Shown: positions 50,333 to 60,626, counted from the first letter of the stretch. The stretch: DNA of 64,000 nucleotides from Marinimicrobium koreense (GCF_003762925.1 NZ_RJUK01000001.1:930001-994000); one strand, 5' to 3'. Program-made: numbers and translations. The notes: generated by a model from the sequence alone, not told the origin.

Positions 50333-50938
50333 ATGCCAGAGCTATTATTGGCCTCCCGCTCGCCCTATCGACGCCAGCTACTCGAGCGGCTGAATCTGAC
50401 CTTCACCTGCACCGCTCCCGAGGTTGATGAAACCCCCGCCCCAGGTGAAACACCAGAGGCCCTGGCCCGGCGACTGGCCCACATGAAGGCCCGCGCCCTG
50501 GCACCCACCGAAGCTCACGACCTGTTAATCATTGGCTCGGACCAGGTGGCCACCCTGGATGGCGAACAGTGCCTCGGTAAACCGGGCGATCACCAGAGGG
50601 CCGTTGAACAACTGCGCGCGGCCAGCGGGAAGGTGGTCACCTTTTACACCGGCCTTTGTATTTACGATGCCCGCACCGGTACTGATGAAACCCGGTGCGA
50701 GAGCGTCCGAGCGCACTTTCGCCCCCTGACGGACACACAGATTGAGCAGTATCTGCGGCAGGAAACGCCCTACGACTGCGCCGGCGCTTTCAAAGTGGAG
50801 GGGCTGGGCATTTGCCTGTTCGAGCGCCTGGAGGGCGATGATCCGAATGCACTGATCGGTCTGCCGCTGATCCAGTTGACCGAAATGCTGCAAAAGGCCG
50901 GTCTCGACCCCCTGCTCATGCCAACGGCGTCCCGTTAG
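50333..50938 (+). CDS. Maf-family nucleoside triphosphate pyrophosphatase (YceF type)
   Basis: 201 residues. It has the Maf signature [13 protein letters not shown], then [22 protein letters not shown] and the acidic [12 protein letters not shown]. YceF members hydrolyse methylated nucleotides such as 7-methyl-GTP; GSDQVA and the position opposite yceD-rpmF favour this subtype over YhdE. The stop is one base from the convergent HAD gene stop, with no terminator between. Confidence 0.92.
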   Translation: MPELLLASRSPYRRQLLERLNLTFTCTAPEVDETPAPGETPEALARRLAHMKARALAPTEAHDLLIIGSDQVATLDGEQCLGKPGDHQRAVEQLRAASGKVVTFYTGLCIYDARTGTDETRCESVRAHFRPLTDTQIEQYLRQETPYDCAGAFKVEGLGICLFERLEGDDPNALIGLPLIQLTEMLQKAGLDPLLMPTASR

Positions 50939-50939
50939 C

Positions 50940-51581
50940 TTACAACCGATCCCACCGGAGCAGCCCATCAAACTGATCCAGGCACAGGGCGGGCTCATAG
51001 GGATGCAGCCGATCAATGGTATGGGCACCGTAACTGACGGCAATGCGATCCATGCCCGCTCGACGTCCCATTTCCATGTCGTATTCGGTATCCCCCACCA
51101 TGACCGCGCTGGACGGCTCGGCCCGAAACGCCTCCAGCAATTGATGAAGCATCAGCGGATGCGGCTTCGAGGCGGTCTCATCGGCGCAGCGGGTGCCGTG
51201 AAAAAAACCATCAAGCCCCATGACCTTCAACACCCGATCCAGCCCCACCCGGCTTTTGCCGGTCGCCACGGCCATCTGATGCCCATCGTCACGCAACCGG
51301 GTCAGCGTTTCCATTACCCCGGGGAACAGCTCGGAGGGCTGCGCCTGATCGGCACGCAGATAGTTCGACCGATACCGATCGCGCAGCAGGCCATGCCCTT
51401 TGTCATCCTGATCCGGGAACAATAAATGAAGCGCCTCGGGCAAACCTAGCCCGATGATGTTCTGCACGGCAGCAGCTTCCGGGATCGGCCAACCGAGATC
51501 CTCGGCCGACTGTTGCATGGCCCGGGTAATCAGGCCTGTGGAATCGCTCAAAGTGCCATCCCAGTCAAAAATCAACAACAA
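50940..51581 (-). CDS. HAD-IA hydrolase (phosphoglycolate-phosphatase-like)
   Basis: 213 residues from a TTG start; three TTG codons are in tandem and the first (51581) has AGAGGT seven nt upstream. An in-frame stop two codons earlier limits the choice. HAD motif I is DWDGTLSDS (Asp6/Asp8), motif II is AVATGKSR, and motif III/IV is KPHPLML with MVGDTEYDMEM. The helical cap is of the type seen in Gph-like enzymes. It lies 56 bp downstream of rluC, as in many gammaproteobacteria. The substrate is unproven. Confidence 0.87.
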   Translation of the reverse strand: MLLIFDWDGTLSDSTGLITRAMQQSAEDLGWPIPEAAAVQNIIGLGLPEALHLLFPDQDDKGHGLLRDRYRSNYLRADQAQPSELFPGVMETLTRLRDDGHQMAVATGKSRVGLDRVLKVMGLDGFFHGTRCADETASKPHPLMLHQLLEAFRAEPSSAVMVGDTEYDMEMGRRAGMDRIAVSYGAHTIDRLHPYEPALCLDQFDGLLRWDRL

Positions 51582-51637
51582 CGCTTATACCTCTTGATAA
51601 CGTCCATCAAACACTCATAGCCTCATTCGTATTGGCG

Positions 51638-52630
51638 TCACTCTTGGGGCGTTTGCGCCAGAACGGTCTGCAGATCATCCGGCAGCGGTGCAACCACGCG
51701 CGTCATGGCCGACTGGTCCGGGAGGTAAAAACCCAGCTCCGCGGCATGCAGGAACAGGCGCTTTACGCCCCCCGCCCGCCAACGCCTATTGGCTTCATCA
51801 TCGCCGTACTTCTCATCCCCAACCAGACTGTGGCCGGCGGACTGGGCATGAACCCGAATCTGGTGAGTCCGCCCCGTAATCAAATGTGCCTCGACCAGGG
51901 TCGCCCCCTCAAAGCGCCGCAGAACCCGAAACCGGGTCAGGCTCGGCTTGCCCTCCGGATGCACCTTGACGATCCGGTCACCGTTGATTTCCAGGCGCAT
52001 CAGGGGCGCATCGACTTTGGTTTTACGCTCAGACCAGCGCCCCAGCACCAGCGCCTGATAGATTTTGGTGACGCCGCTGGCGCTCTTGTCTCTGAGCGCC
52101 GCCTGCATATGACGGAGCATACTGCGCTTTTTGGCCACCATAATGCAGCCGGACGTATCCCGATCCAGCCGGTGGATCAATTCCAGAAAGCGGGCCTCCG
52201 GCCTCATCTGCCGCAGCACCTCAATCAACCCCAGACTGACACCGCTCCCACCGTGAACGGCGAGACCCGGCGGCTTATTGAGCACCAACAGTCCCTCGTT
52301 CTCGAACAGGATGGCGCTATCAAGCTGACGAACCAGTTGATCGCTGGGCTTGGGTGCGGGCGCACTTTGGGTCACCCGCACCGGGGGCACACGGACCTGA
52401 TCCCCAGAGACCAGACGATAATCGGGTTTGACCCGACCTTTATTCACCCGCACTTCGCCCTTGCGCAAAATGTTGTACACCCGGGACTTGGGCACCCCTT
52501 TGAGGCGAGCCATCAGGAAGTTATCGATTCGCTGACCGGCCTGGTCAGCATCAATCGTCAGCCACTGAACCTGAGTGGGTGGCGTCTGGGGCGGCGGGGC
52601 CGACCGGGAGGAAGAGGAGGGTTTAGTCAT
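51638..52630 (-). CDS. rluC: 23S rRNA pseudouridine synthase RluC
   Basis: RluC makes pseudouridines at 955, 2504 and 2580 of 23S rRNA (E. coli numbering). 330 residues from ATG 52630 ([10 protein letters not shown]). A Ser/Pro-rich N-terminus is followed by an S4 RNA-binding domain ([28 protein letters not shown]) and the catalytic domain with the aspartate motif [13 protein letters not shown] 52639 is an alternative start. It is divergent from rne, as usual for RluC. Confidence 0.93.
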   Translation of the reverse strand: MTKPSSSSRSAPPPQTPPTQVQWLTIDADQAGQRIDNFLMARLKGVPKSRVYNILRKGEVRVNKGRVKPDYRLVSGDQVRVPPVRVTQSAPAPKPSDQLVRQLDSAILFENEGLLVLNKPPGLAVHGGSGVSLGLIEVLRQMRPEARFLELIHRLDRDTSGCIMVAKKRSMLRHMQAALRDKSASGVTKIYQALVLGRWSERKTKVDAPLMRLEINGDRIVKVHPEGKPSLTRFRVLRRFEGATLVEAHLITGRTHQIRVHAQSAGHSLVGDEKYGDDEANRRWRAGGVKRLFLHAAELGFYLPDQSAMTRVVAPLPDDLQTVLAQTPQE

Positions 52631-53422
52631 GGCGCGCATGATAGCGTAAACCGGGCCGGGTCGCGACGGGATACTCCCCGACGACAGGCTCGGGCCCGAA
52701 AACAAAGGCAGATTGAAGCTTTTTGCAATTACTGTTATATTCCGGGCTGCTGGGACAGGCAGGTTTCCGGACAGGTAAGCGTAAATCAGGCCTGTTGCGA
52801 GGAAATACCGCTGACAGCAACAGGGCCACTTCGGGCCAGGCGAGATGGTTTACCTCCCCCCGATGTTGGCCAGTGAACTGACAAAACCGGTGCTACCGCA
52901 ACGACGCCCGAAAGGCCTGCGGGGCACCCCATGACCATCGCGCCAACCGCGTGATAGCCATAGTTGATACTGTACGTGTTTTTGTAGAACTCTGATTTCT
53001 ACGCATTGCCGGCCAGGTGATTTTCCGGCGTCACAGCGAACACAGGGTCCAGACCAAGATGGTTTCTGGCGGACCTGAGAGATACCACGTGACGATTCGG
53101 CACCCGAACACAACACCGGCACTGCCAGATTCCACGCGGAACCCCCCGTTGAGCCCAGCTCCACCCGGGGAACCGCCTGAAGCCGAAACGAGAAAACTAG
53201 AGTTTCATGGAGCAGGATTGCATGACGATCAAGGCAACCGACAGCCCCCTCCGCCGACCGGCTCTTTGCCGGGCGGAGCCTGTGGCTGGCCGTCTGCCTC
53301 TGCCCCCAACCCCGACAGGCTCTACCCTGGAGCCCGGTCGGCCCTAAGGTTGTAAAACACAACAGCGTTAACCTTGGTTATTCCGCCGGCCTGGCGCCCC
53401 GGACGACTATATTAGGTAACGC
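52631..53422 (+). other. rluC-rne intergenic region and long rne leader
   Basis: 792 bp without a convincing gene. A near-consensus promoter lies at 52713-52741, so about 675 nt upstream of the rne ATG should be transcribed. The leader has several GC-rich inverted segments, for example around 52880-52930. In E. coli the rne leader (about 360 nt) folds into hairpins through which RNase E controls its own message. A 112-codon open frame at 53017-53355 has no ribosome-binding site or family resemblance. Confidence 0.6.
52713..52741 (+). promoter_or_regulatory. Sigma-70-type promoter for rne
   Basis: TTGAAG (52713-52718) is separated by exactly 17 bp from TATATT (52736-52741). Start of transcription would be near 52748. 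Confidence 0.7.
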
Positions 53423-56400
53423 ATGAAAAGAATGCTCATTAATGCAACTCAACCCGAAGAGTTGCGCGTAGCGCTGGTCGACGGCCAATGGCTGTACGAC
53501 CTGGACATCGAAAATCGCAATCGAGAGCAGAAAAAAGCCAACATCTACAAAGGCAAAATAACCCGGGTTGAACCCAGCCTGGAAGCCGCCTTTGTTGACT
53601 ACGGTGCCGAGCGCCACGGCTTTCTCCCCCTGAAAGAAATCTCCCGCGAGTACTTCAGCAAAGCCCCCAACGATGTTGAGGGCCGCATCAAGATCAAGGA
53701 AGTGGTCAAAGAAGGTACCGAAGTGATCGTGCAGGTCGACAAAGAGGAACGCGGCAACAAAGGCGCCGCGCTCACCACTTTTGTCAGCCTGGCGGGTCGC
53801 TACCTGGTCCTGATGCCCAACAACCCCCGCGCCGGTGGCATTTCCCGCCGCATCGAAGGGGAAGACCGGGCGCAGCTCAAAGATGCCCTGAGCGGCGTCG
53901 AAATCCCCTCCGGGATGGGAATCATCATTCGCACCGCCGGCGTTGGCCGCAGCGCGGAAGAGCTTCAATGGGACCTGAACTACCTTCTGCAACTGTGGGA
54001 ATCGATCGACAAGGCCGCCAAAAGCGCCCCGGCACCGAACTTCCTGTTTCAGGAAAGTAACGTCATCATCCGCGCCATTCGCGACTACCTTCGCCAGGAC
54101 GTCGGCGAAGTGATCGTGGATAACAAGGAAGCCTTCGATCTGGCCAACGGTTTCATCCAACAGGTGATGCCCAACTTCGGCAGCAAGGTCAAGCTGTACA
54201 ACGACGACATTCCGCTGTTCAACCGTTACCAGATTGAAAGCCAGATCGAGACCGCGTTTCAGCGCGAAGTCAAACTGCCTTCCGGCGGCTCCATCGTCAT
54301 TGATGTGACCGAGGCATTGGTGTCCATCGACATCAACTCCTCGCGCGCCACCAAAGGCGGCGACATCGAAGAGACCGCCCTGCAGACCAACCTGGAAGCC
54401 GCTGACGAGATCGCCCGGCAATTGCGTTTGCGGGACATGGGCGGCCTGATTGTGATCGACTTTATCGACATGCAGCCTGCCCGCAATCAACGGGAAGTGG
54501 AAAACCGCATGCGCGACGCGTTGAACATGGACCGGGCCCGCGTTCAGGTAGGCCGCATTTCACGCTTTGGCCTGCTCGAAATGTCGCGCCAGCGCCTGCG
54601 CCCTTCCCTGGGCGAAGTGCACTCGAAAGTCTGCCCCCGCTGTAACGGTCAGGGCACCATTCGCAGCACCCGCTCTCTGGCCCTGTCGATCCTGCGTCTG
54701 GTGGAAGAAGAAGCACAGAAAGAGCGCAGCGCCGAGATCCGCGCGATCGCGCCGGTTTCTGTGGCCACCTATCTGCTCAACGAAAAACGCAAAACCATTT
54801 CCAACATCGAGCAGCGCAACAGCACCCGCGTGGTCGTCGTGCCGAACGCCGACATGATGACGCCACACTTCGAAGTTCAGCGTCTGCGCGATGACGACGA
54901 GGGCACGCTGGAGACCAGCTACAAAATTGTCGCCACCGCCGACGAACACAGCGAAGAGGAAGTGGAAACCAGCAGCAAGCCGGCGCCCCTGCCCCAGCCC
55001 GCTGTGCAACCGGCCGCGCCCACAGAAGCGGCACCCACGCCCGTGGCACCCAAAGAGCCCAGCCTGTGGGAGCGTTTTGTCGCCCTGCTGGCAGGTCTGT
55101 TCAAGGGTAATGAAGAGGACAAGAAGTCATCGTCGTCGAAAGGTCGCGGCCATCAACGCAGCCGGCACAGTCGCGGCGGCAACCAGAATCGACGTCGCGA
55201 GGGCGGCAACCGCAACCGCCGCGGTGGTCGTCGTGATGAACGCGGCAACCAGCGCGATGGCGACAGTCGCCCTGAAAAGCGTCAGGACAAAGCCGCCGAC
55301 AAAGCCTCGGACAACAGTCAGGACAAGGGGCAGGAAAAAAACACAGAAGGCAACAGCGGTCGCCGTTCCCGTGGTGGCAGAAACCGTCGCGGTGGCGCCG
55401 GCAACAAGCCGGAAACCCGCGGTGATAACAGCCAGCCGAAAGACGCCTCACCGCAGAAAGCCGAGGCCGCCGAGGTCAATGAGCCGGCACAAGAGCAGGC
55501 CACCAATGAGCAGCAGGAAAACCGGCCGCCCAAGCGCCCGGCGGGACGTCGCACCCGTTCCGGCCCCCGTCGCCGTAACCGCCGCGAACTGCCCGAGGAG
55601 GTGATCGAGAAGGCCAATGAAATCCAGGCCGCCAATCAGGACACCACCGACAACGTGAAGGCCGAGCGAAGCAACCGGGCTAACCGTGACCAGAAGGCAG
55701 GCTCCGAGGCCCGCAGTGACAATGCGACCGACGACAAACCCGCCAAGGCGGATACGTTGGCTCGTCGCACTGACACAGGACCAGTGACGGCTCAGGCAGA
55801 CACAGACCAGAGTGAAGAGCGCGAAGCGCGGCGCACTCGCGGCAACACTGAGGCCCGCAACACCGCGACCACTGAGGAGCCTCAATCTCCGAAGGACGCC
55901 GACGCTGAAGCCACCATCAAGCCAACGGCTACGGCGGAACTTCGGGAAGAGGCGCCCCGTCGCGTCAGCCAGCGTCAAGTGGGCGAGCCTCGCCCAACCC
56001 AGGACGCCGCTGCCCCGAAAGTCGACACGGCAGAAAGTAGCACCACAAAAAGCGATACCAAAGCGGCGCAGAACGCAACGGATACTGAGGCACCCCAGGG
56101 CCGCTCGGTAACCGACGCGGGCTCGGCTGAAACCGACGCCGAGGTCTCTGCCAAAGCGGTCCAGCCGGCCACTCCAGAGCCGGTCGCTGAGCCCGCCAAT
56201 ACCGCCGCCCCGGCGGAGCCCGCAGCGCCCGAGGAAAATGCGCTAGCCGAGGACGAGGCAAGCAAAGAAAGCGTCACCGCCGACACTCAGGAGCCGACAA
56301 CCGCTGAGGCGCCGGCAGCCACTGCAGAACCCGCAGAGGCTCCGGCCGCGCCGGCAGAGGAGACGCAGGAAGTCAGCGCACCGACTCCGGAGCCCGCACC

Positions 56401-56617
56401 CCGCTCGTCGGCGCGGGCGACCAATGATCCGCGTCTGGCTCCCCAGCCCAAGGTACCGACGGAGATCGTGACCGAGCACCGTCAACGCTCCGCAGCCCAG
56501 GCGCTGGATACCCGGCAACCGCCCGCGGTAAGCCACAACCCACGGCCTCTGGCGCGCCCGGCAAATGACCCGCGCAACCGGCAGGCTCCAGAGGTTGAGT
56601 CAAGCGCCAGCGAGTAA
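53423..56617 (+). CDS. rne: Ribonuclease E
   Basis: The endonuclease that leads mRNA decay and rRNA/tRNA processing and scaffolds the degradosome. 1064 residues. The catalytic half keeps E. coli numbering exactly: an S1 domain (about 35-125), metal-binding Asp303 and Asp346, and the zinc-link cysteines Cys404/Cys407 in CPRCNGQG. After about residue 530 comes a disordered tail. It has an arginine/glycine-rich RNA-binding stretch (about 570-720, e.g. [19 protein letters not shown]), then an Ala/Pro/Glu-rich region, and two NDPR motifs at 1001-1004 and 1048-1051. The leader suggests autoregulation. An intrinsic terminator follows. Confidence 0.97.
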   Translation: MKRMLINATQPEELRVALVDGQWLYDLDIENRNREQKKANIYKGKITRVEPSLEAAFVDYGAERHGFLPLKEISREYFSKAPNDVEGRIKIKEVVKEGTEVIVQVDKEERGNKGAALTTFVSLAGRYLVLMPNNPRAGGISRRIEGEDRAQLKDALSGVEIPSGMGIIIRTAGVGRSAEELQWDLNYLLQLWESIDKAAKSAPAPNFLFQESNVIIRAIRDYLRQDVGEVIVDNKEAFDLANGFIQQVMPNFGSKVKLYNDDIPLFNRYQIESQIETAFQREVKLPSGGSIVIDVTEALVSIDINSSRATKGGDIEETALQTNLEAADEIARQLRLRDMGGLIVIDFIDMQPARNQREVENRMRDALNMDRARVQVGRISRFGLLEMSRQRLRPSLGEVHSKVCPRCNGQGTIRSTRSLALSILRLVEEEAQKERSAEIRAIAPVSVATYLLNEKRKTISNIEQRNSTRVVVVPNADMMTPHFEVQRLRDDDEGTLETSYKIVATADEHSEEEVETSSKPAPLPQPAVQPAAPTEAAPTPVAPKEPSLWERFVALLAGLFKGNEEDKKSSSSKGRGHQRSRHSRGGNQNRRREGGNRNRRGGRRDERGNQRDGDSRPEKRQDKAADKASDNSQDKGQEKNTEGNSGRRSRGGRNRRGGAGNKPETRGDNSQPKDASPQKAEAAEVNEPAQEQATNEQQENRPPKRPAGRRTRSGPRRRNRRELPEEVIEKANEIQAANQDTTDNVKAERSNRANRDQKAGSEARSDNATDDKPAKADTLARRTDTGPVTAQADTDQSEEREARRTRGNTEARNTATTEEPQSPKDADAEATIKPTATAELREEAPRRVSQRQVGEPRPTQDAAAPKVDTAESSTTKSDTKAAQNATDTEAPQGRSVTDAGSAETDAEVSAKAVQPATPEPVAEPANTAAPAEPAAPEENALAEDEASKESVTADTQEPTTAEAPAATAEPAEAPAAPAEETQEVSAPTPEPAPRSSARATNDPRLAPQPKVPTEIVTEHRQRSAAQALDTRQPPAVSHNPRPLARPANDPRNRQAPEVESSASE

Positions 56618-56638
56618 ACCTCGTAACGGCAAGTACAA

Positions 56639-56671
56639 AGGGCGCTCTCTTCGGGGAGCGCCCTTTTTTTG
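56639..56671 (+). terminator. Intrinsic terminator downstream of rne
   Basis: GGGCGCTC pairs with GAGCGCCC across a short loop containing TTCGG, followed by seven T. It starts about 20 bp after the rne stop. Confidence 0.92.
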
Positions 56672-56766
56672 GCTCTTCAATCACTACTAAGTCTTCGAAA
56701 TCCTTGAGTTTTTTTCCGCCCTCCCCTTGCCCCACAGAAAAAGCTCTGTATAATTTGCCCCTCTTC

Positions 56767-56857
56767 GGAAGGGTGGCAGAGCGGTTGAATGCAGCGGTCT
56801 TGAAAACCGCCGTAGGTTAATAGCCTACCCAGGGTTCGAATCCCTGCCCTTCCGCCA
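56767..56857 (+). tRNA. tRNA-Ser (anticodon UGA)
   Basis: A 91-nt class II tRNA. The acceptor stem is GGAAGGG/CCCTTCC, the anticodon stem-loop GCGGT-CTTGAAA-ACCGC (anticodon TGA), the long variable arm GTAGGTTAATAGCCTAC, and the T-arm GGGTTCGAATCCC. The 3' CCA is encoded. It is followed within 5 bp by an intrinsic terminator. Confidence 0.97.
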
Positions 56858-56860
56858 TAT

Positions 56861-56894
56861 AAAAACCCCTGCCAGCAATGGCAGGGGTTTTTTT
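56861..56894 (+). terminator. Intrinsic terminator of tRNA-Ser
   Basis: AAAACCCCTGCCA and TGGCAGGGGTTTT form a perfect stem around GCAA and run into seven T. Confidence 0.93.
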
Positions 56895-57062
56895 ATGGCA
56901 AAAGGGACGGGTAAGAACCCTCCGTTCGACTAACAAATATTTACACCACCCCCCCTAGAACTCCCCCAACCCGCCCCCATCTAATGCAACAAGCTTGGCA
57001 AGTTTCCGCCGGTTCCAGTATGATCTATGTCAGGCAATATTTGTCATCAATGGAGAAAAGCA

Positions 57063-57746
57063 ATGCGAGAGCTCTACACCCAGAATGCCCGTGCTGATAT
57101 CGGCAGCAGCATTGAGGTCAACAAGGTTTTGCGCAACACCTATATGTTGCTGGCACTGACCCTGGCCTTCAGTGCCGTGACCGCGGGTATCGCCATGGCC
57201 ATCAATATGTCTCACGGCATGGGGCTGATCATGAGCGTCATTGCCATCGTATTGGTCTGGTTCGTACTGCCCAAAACCGCCAACTCCTCGGCCGGTCTGG
57301 GCGTCGTGTTTGCGTTCACCGGTCTGATTGGCGCCAGCCTCGGCCCCATCGTGAATCATTACCTGGCCATGTCCAATGGCGGCTCCATCGTTTTGCAGGC
57401 CCTGGGCGGCACTGCGGTCATTTTCCTCGGGCTGTCCGGCTACACCCTGACCACTCGCAAGGACTTCAGCTTCCTGCGCGGTTTTGTTGCGGTCGGCCTG
57501 ATGGTGATGATCGCCTGTATGCTGTTGCTGATCGGCGCCTCCCTGTTCGGTTTTGATGTATCTGCCCTGAGCTTGGCCTTCTCTGCCGGTATTGTGTTGC
57601 TGATGTCGGCACTGATTCTGTTCCAGACCAGCGCCATTATTCATGGCGGTGAGACCAACTACATCATGGCGACCACATCACTGTACCTGTCAATCATCAA
57701 CCTCTTTACCAGCCTGCTGCACCTGCTCGGTGCCAGCAACGAGTAA
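57063..57746 (+). CDS. Bax inhibitor-1 family membrane protein (YccA-like)
   Basis: 227 residues from ATG 57063, with GGAG about 10 nt upstream. Seven hydrophobic helices begin at about residue 27. The C-terminal family signature is ALILFQTSAIIHGGETNYIMATTSLYLSIINLF, shown here only as landmarks: helix 6, then GGETNY, then helix 7. In E. coli YccA is a substrate and modulator of the FtsH protease, and yccA lies next to tusE, as here. A strong terminator at 57766-57794 follows. Confidence 0.92.
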   Translation: MRELYTQNARADIGSSIEVNKVLRNTYMLLALTLAFSAVTAGIAMAINMSHGMGLIMSVIAIVLVWFVLPKTANSSAGLGVVFAFTGLIGASLGPIVNHYLAMSNGGSIVLQALGGTAVIFLGLSGYTLTTRKDFSFLRGFVAVGLMVMIACMLLLIGASLFGFDVSALSLAFSAGIVLLMSALILFQTSAIIHGGETNYIMATTSLYLSIINLFTSLLHLLGASNE

Positions 57747-57765
57747 AGCGGGACGCACCACCATG

Positions 57766-57794
57766 AAAAAAGCCCCGTAGATCGGGGCTTTTTT
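57766..57794 (+). terminator. Intrinsic terminator after the YccA-like gene
   Basis: AGCCCCG and CGGGGCT pair around TAGAT, flanked by runs of A and T. It ends only 20 bp before the tusD ATG. Confidence 0.9.
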
Positions 57795-57814
57795 TGTTTC
57801 AGGAACCAGCGCTG

Positions 57815-58207
57815 ATGAAATTCTCACTCGCCGTATACGCCGCACCCTTCAACTCAGAGGCCAGCCAGAGCGCCCTGAACTTCGCGCAGGCACTCCTGCG
57901 CCAAGGCCACGACATCTATCGCGTTTTTTTCTATCAGGAGGGAGTGGCAACAGGTAATCGGCTCGCCACTCCCGCTCAGGATGAACAGAACCTGGTGGAG
58001 GAATGGCGAACCCTGGCCCGCGAGAACGCCATCGATGTGGTCGTCTGCATCGCCGCGGCGTTGCGTCGAGGCATTCTCAATCAGGAAGAGGCTGACCGCT
58101 ACGAGCACGATGTTGCCAACCTTGCACCGGAGTTCAGTTTAAGCGGTCTGGGGCAGTGGGTGGACGCAGCGGTTCATGCCGACCGGGTCGTCACGTTTGG
58201 TGCCTGA
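57815..58207 (+). CDS. tusD: Sulfurtransferase TusD
   Basis: The catalytic subunit of the TusBCD complex, which passes persulfide sulfur from TusA to TusE for 2-thiolation of tRNA wobble uridines. 130 residues from ATG 57815. Cys78, in DVVVCIAAALRRGI, matches the active-site cysteine of E. coli TusD. The DsrE-like fold opens KFSLAVYAAPFNSEAS. First gene of tusD-tusC-tusB-tusE. Confidence 0.94.
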   Translation: MKFSLAVYAAPFNSEASQSALNFAQALLRQGHDIYRVFFYQEGVATGNRLATPAQDEQNLVEEWRTLARENAIDVVVCIAAALRRGILNQEEADRYEHDVANLAPEFSLSGLGQWVDAAVHADRVVTFGA

Positions 58208-58223
58208 TGGAAAGGAGATGGAA

Positions 58224-58586
58224 ATGAGTTGCCGCTTATTGTTTGTGATGCGCCACGCCCCCTACGGTAGCAGCACCGCCCGGGAGGCCCTGGATGCGCT
58301 CCTGGCGACCGCGGTATTCGGCCAGGACGTCGGCGTCCTGTTCATGAATGACGGGGTTTTTCAATTGGTACGGGATCAGTCTCCCGACACCCTCCCCCAG
58401 AAAAATCTGGCGTCAAGCCTGCAGGCATTACCGATCTACGACGTCGAACGATTGTATGTACACACCCCCTCACTGACCGAACGGGGTCTGGTAATGTCCG
58501 ATCTGGTCATGGACAACCTTATCGAGCTGGACAACCGTGCGGTAGGCCGCCTGTTTTCCGAGCAGGACCAACTCCTCAGCTTTTAA
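58224..58586 (+). CDS. tusC: Sulfur relay protein TusC
   Basis: 120 residues from ATG 58224, chosen because AGGAG sits six nt upstream; an ATG at 58218 touches that sequence. The DsrF-like fold shows MRHAPYGSSTAREALDALLATAVFGQDV, with GVLFMNDGVFQL next, and a conserved YDVERLYVH. It is a structural subunit of TusBCD, without a catalytic cysteine. Confidence 0.93.
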   Translation: MSCRLLFVMRHAPYGSSTAREALDALLATAVFGQDVGVLFMNDGVFQLVRDQSPDTLPQKNLASSLQALPIYDVERLYVHTPSLTERGLVMSDLVMDNLIELDNRAVGRLFSEQDQLLSF

Positions 58587-58597
58587 GGTCGTTCTTC

Positions 58598-58906
58598 ATG
58601 AGCACACTCCATACCGTCAATAAATCCCCATTTGAACACCGGACCCTTCGCGCCTGCCTTGATGTCTGCCAACCCGGGGACGCGGTGCTTCTGATTGAAG
58701 ATGGTGTCTACGGCGCCCTGCCCGCCTCACCGGAAGCGAGTGCACTGAACGACTTGCACGAACGTCAGATTGAGGTGTACGCGCTGGAAGCGGACCTTAA
58801 GGCTCGCGGCCTGATGGAACGGATCGCGAACGGAGTGTCGATCTCGGACTATGAGAAATTCGTGGCGCTATCCGTCGCGCACAACACAATCCAGAGCTGG
58901 TACTGA
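58598..58906 (+). CDS. tusB: Sulfur relay protein TusB
   Basis: 102 residues with the DsrH-like opening MSTLHTVNKSPFEHRTLRACLD, and LLIEDGVYGALPAS. The third TusBCD subunit. It ends one base before the tusE ATG. Confidence 0.92.
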   Translation: MSTLHTVNKSPFEHRTLRACLDVCQPGDAVLLIEDGVYGALPASPEASALNDLHERQIEVYALEADLKARGLMERIANGVSISDYEKFVALSVAHNTIQSWY

Positions 58907-58907
58907 C

Positions 58908-59240
58908 ATGTCACTGACAGTGGACGGTAAGACGTTGAGCACAGACAAGGAAGGCTATCTGAAAGACTTGGGGGACTGGAGTCCGGCGGTCGCCGAGGCG
59001 CTGGCCAGTCGCGAAAACATTACTCTGACAGCAGAGCACTGGGAAGTGATTGAACTGCTGCGTGAATTCTACCGCGAGTTCGAACTATCCCCCGCCATGC
59101 GCCCGCTGGTCAAGCGGGTGGGGCAAAAACTCGGCACGGAAAAAGGGCGCAGCATTTACCTGATGAAACTGTTTCCGCCCAGTCCGGCCAAGATTGCCAG
59201 TAAAATCGCCGGGCTGCCCCGCCCCGACAATTGTCTGTAG
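58908..59240 (+). CDS. tusE: Sulfur relay protein TusE (DsrC family)
   Basis: TusE accepts sulfur from TusD and hands it to MnmA at the tRNA. 110 residues from ATG 58908. The penultimate Cys109 (RPDNCL) is the active persulfide carrier, as in E. coli. The core FYREFELSPAMRPLVKRVGQKLG is conserved. The second DsrC cysteine of dissimilatory enzymes, 11 residues upstream, is absent, which fits a tRNA-thiolation role. Confidence 0.95.
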   Translation: MSLTVDGKTLSTDKEGYLKDLGDWSPAVAEALASRENITLTAEHWEVIELLREFYREFELSPAMRPLVKRVGQKLGTEKGRSIYLMKLFPPSPAKIASKIAGLPRPDNCL

Positions 59241-59252
59241 CCTGAACGAAGT

Positions 59253-60626
59253 TTACAGACCGAGGGGGTCGGTGTTTTTGCGCGCGAAGTACTCTCGGGT
59301 CAGACCTACCACAACACTGGATAGCGCCAGTAACGCAATCAGATTGGGAATGGCCATCAGGCCATTGAGAATATCCGCAAGAATCCAGACCACACCCAGG
59401 CTCATATTGGCGCCGACCGGAATCGCCAGCACCCACAGCACCCGAAACGGCTTAACCACACGCTCACCCATCAAGTACTGGGCACAGCGTTCACCGTAGT
59501 AGCTCCAGCCCAACAGGGTCGTGAACGCAAACAGGGAGACGCTCAGTGCGATCAAATGTTGCCCCTGGGGAATCACCGATGCGAAAGCCTCTTGGGACAT
59601 GGCCGCACCCTCGGCCCCTGTCTGCCAGGCCCCCGTGACGATCAACACCAGGCCCGTCACGGTGCACACCACCAGTGTGTCGATAAAGGTGCCGAGCATC
59701 GCTATCAGCCCCTGGCGTACCGGGCTGTTAGTCTGCGCCGCCGCGTGGGCAATAGGCGCGCTACCCAGGCCCGCCTCGTTAGAGAACACCCCTCGGGCAA
59801 CCCCAAACTGAATCGCCATCATCACGGTGGCGCCGGCAAAACCGCCGGTCGCCGCGGTCCCGGTGAAAGCGGAGTCAACCACCAACAGGACCGCCGCCGG
59901 CAGCACCGGCAAGTGGAGCGCCAGAATCACCAGCCCCGACAGAAGGTAGACGATGGCCATGAACGGCACCAGTTTCCCGGCGACACTGGCCAGACGCTTG
60001 ATACCACCGATCAGAACGGCCCCCACCAGCGCCATAAGCAGGACACTGGTAATCCAGGGGCTGATGTTGAAACTCTCGGACAGTGCATCGGCAACGGAAT
60101 TGGCCTGTACCGTGTTGCCGATACCAAACCCCGCGAGCATGCCAAAAAAAGCGAACAGAGCGCCGAGCCACATCCAGCGTTTGCCCAGACCGTTCTTGAT
60201 GTAATACATGGGGCCACCGACGTGGCGCCCCTGATGATCGGTTTCCCGGAACTGGACCGCACACACGGCTTCGGCGTACTTGGTCGCCATCCCCACCAGG
60301 GCGCTGCACCACATCCAGAACAACGCACCCGGGCCGCCAATGCCGATGGCCGTGGCGACCCCCACGATGTTGCCCGTGCCGATGGTCGCGGACAGCGCCG
60401 TCATGAGCGCGTTAAAGCCGCTGATGTCCCCTTCGCCCTGAGCCTGGCGGCCCTGGAAGAGTTGCCGGAAAGCGGTGCCGATGCGTCTCAGGGGCATGGC
60501 GCCGAGTCGCACCATCAGGAAAAGGCCGGTGCCCAGAATCAGCACCAGCATGAACTCCCCCCACACCAGATCACTGAGGGTCTTCAAAAAGCTTTCCAGT
60601 GAACGGATGGCGGAGGAGTCAGTCAT
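59253..60626 (-). CDS. Alanine or glycine:cation symporter (AGCS family)
   Basis: 457 residues with about ten or eleven transmembrane helices. The AGCS signature segments are GDISGFNALMTALSATIGTG with NIVGVATAI next, GPGALFWMWCSALVGMATKYAE and NEAGLGSAPIAHAAA. It imports small amino acids, probably with sodium; the exact substrate cannot be read from the sequence. It starts three bases after the yajC stop, an unusual partner. Confidence 0.92.
   Translation of the reverse strand: MTDSSAIRSLESFLKTLSDLVWGEFMLVLILGTGLFLMVRLGAMPLRRIGTAFRQLFQGRQAQGEGDISGFNALMTALSATIGTGNIVGVATAIGIGGPGALFWMWCSALVGMATKYAEAVCAVQFRETDHQGRHVGGPMYYIKNGLGKRWMWLGALFAFFGMLAGFGIGNTVQANSVADALSESFNISPWITSVLLMALVGAVLIGGIKRLASVAGKLVPFMAIVYLLSGLVILALHLPVLPAAVLLVVDSAFTGTAATGGFAGATVMMAIQFGVARGVFSNEAGLGSAPIAHAAAQTNSPVRQGLIAMLGTFIDTLVVCTVTGLVLIVTGAWQTGAEGAAMSQEAFASVIPQGQHLIALSVSLFAFTTLLGWSYYGERCAQYLMGERVVKPFRVLWVLAIPVGANMSLGVVWILADILNGLMAIPNLIALLALSSVVVGLTREYFARKNTDPLGL

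Noticed and set aside
53017-53355. 112-codon frame within the rne leader
   Set aside because: No ribosome-binding site and no recognisable motif; more likely untranslated leader.
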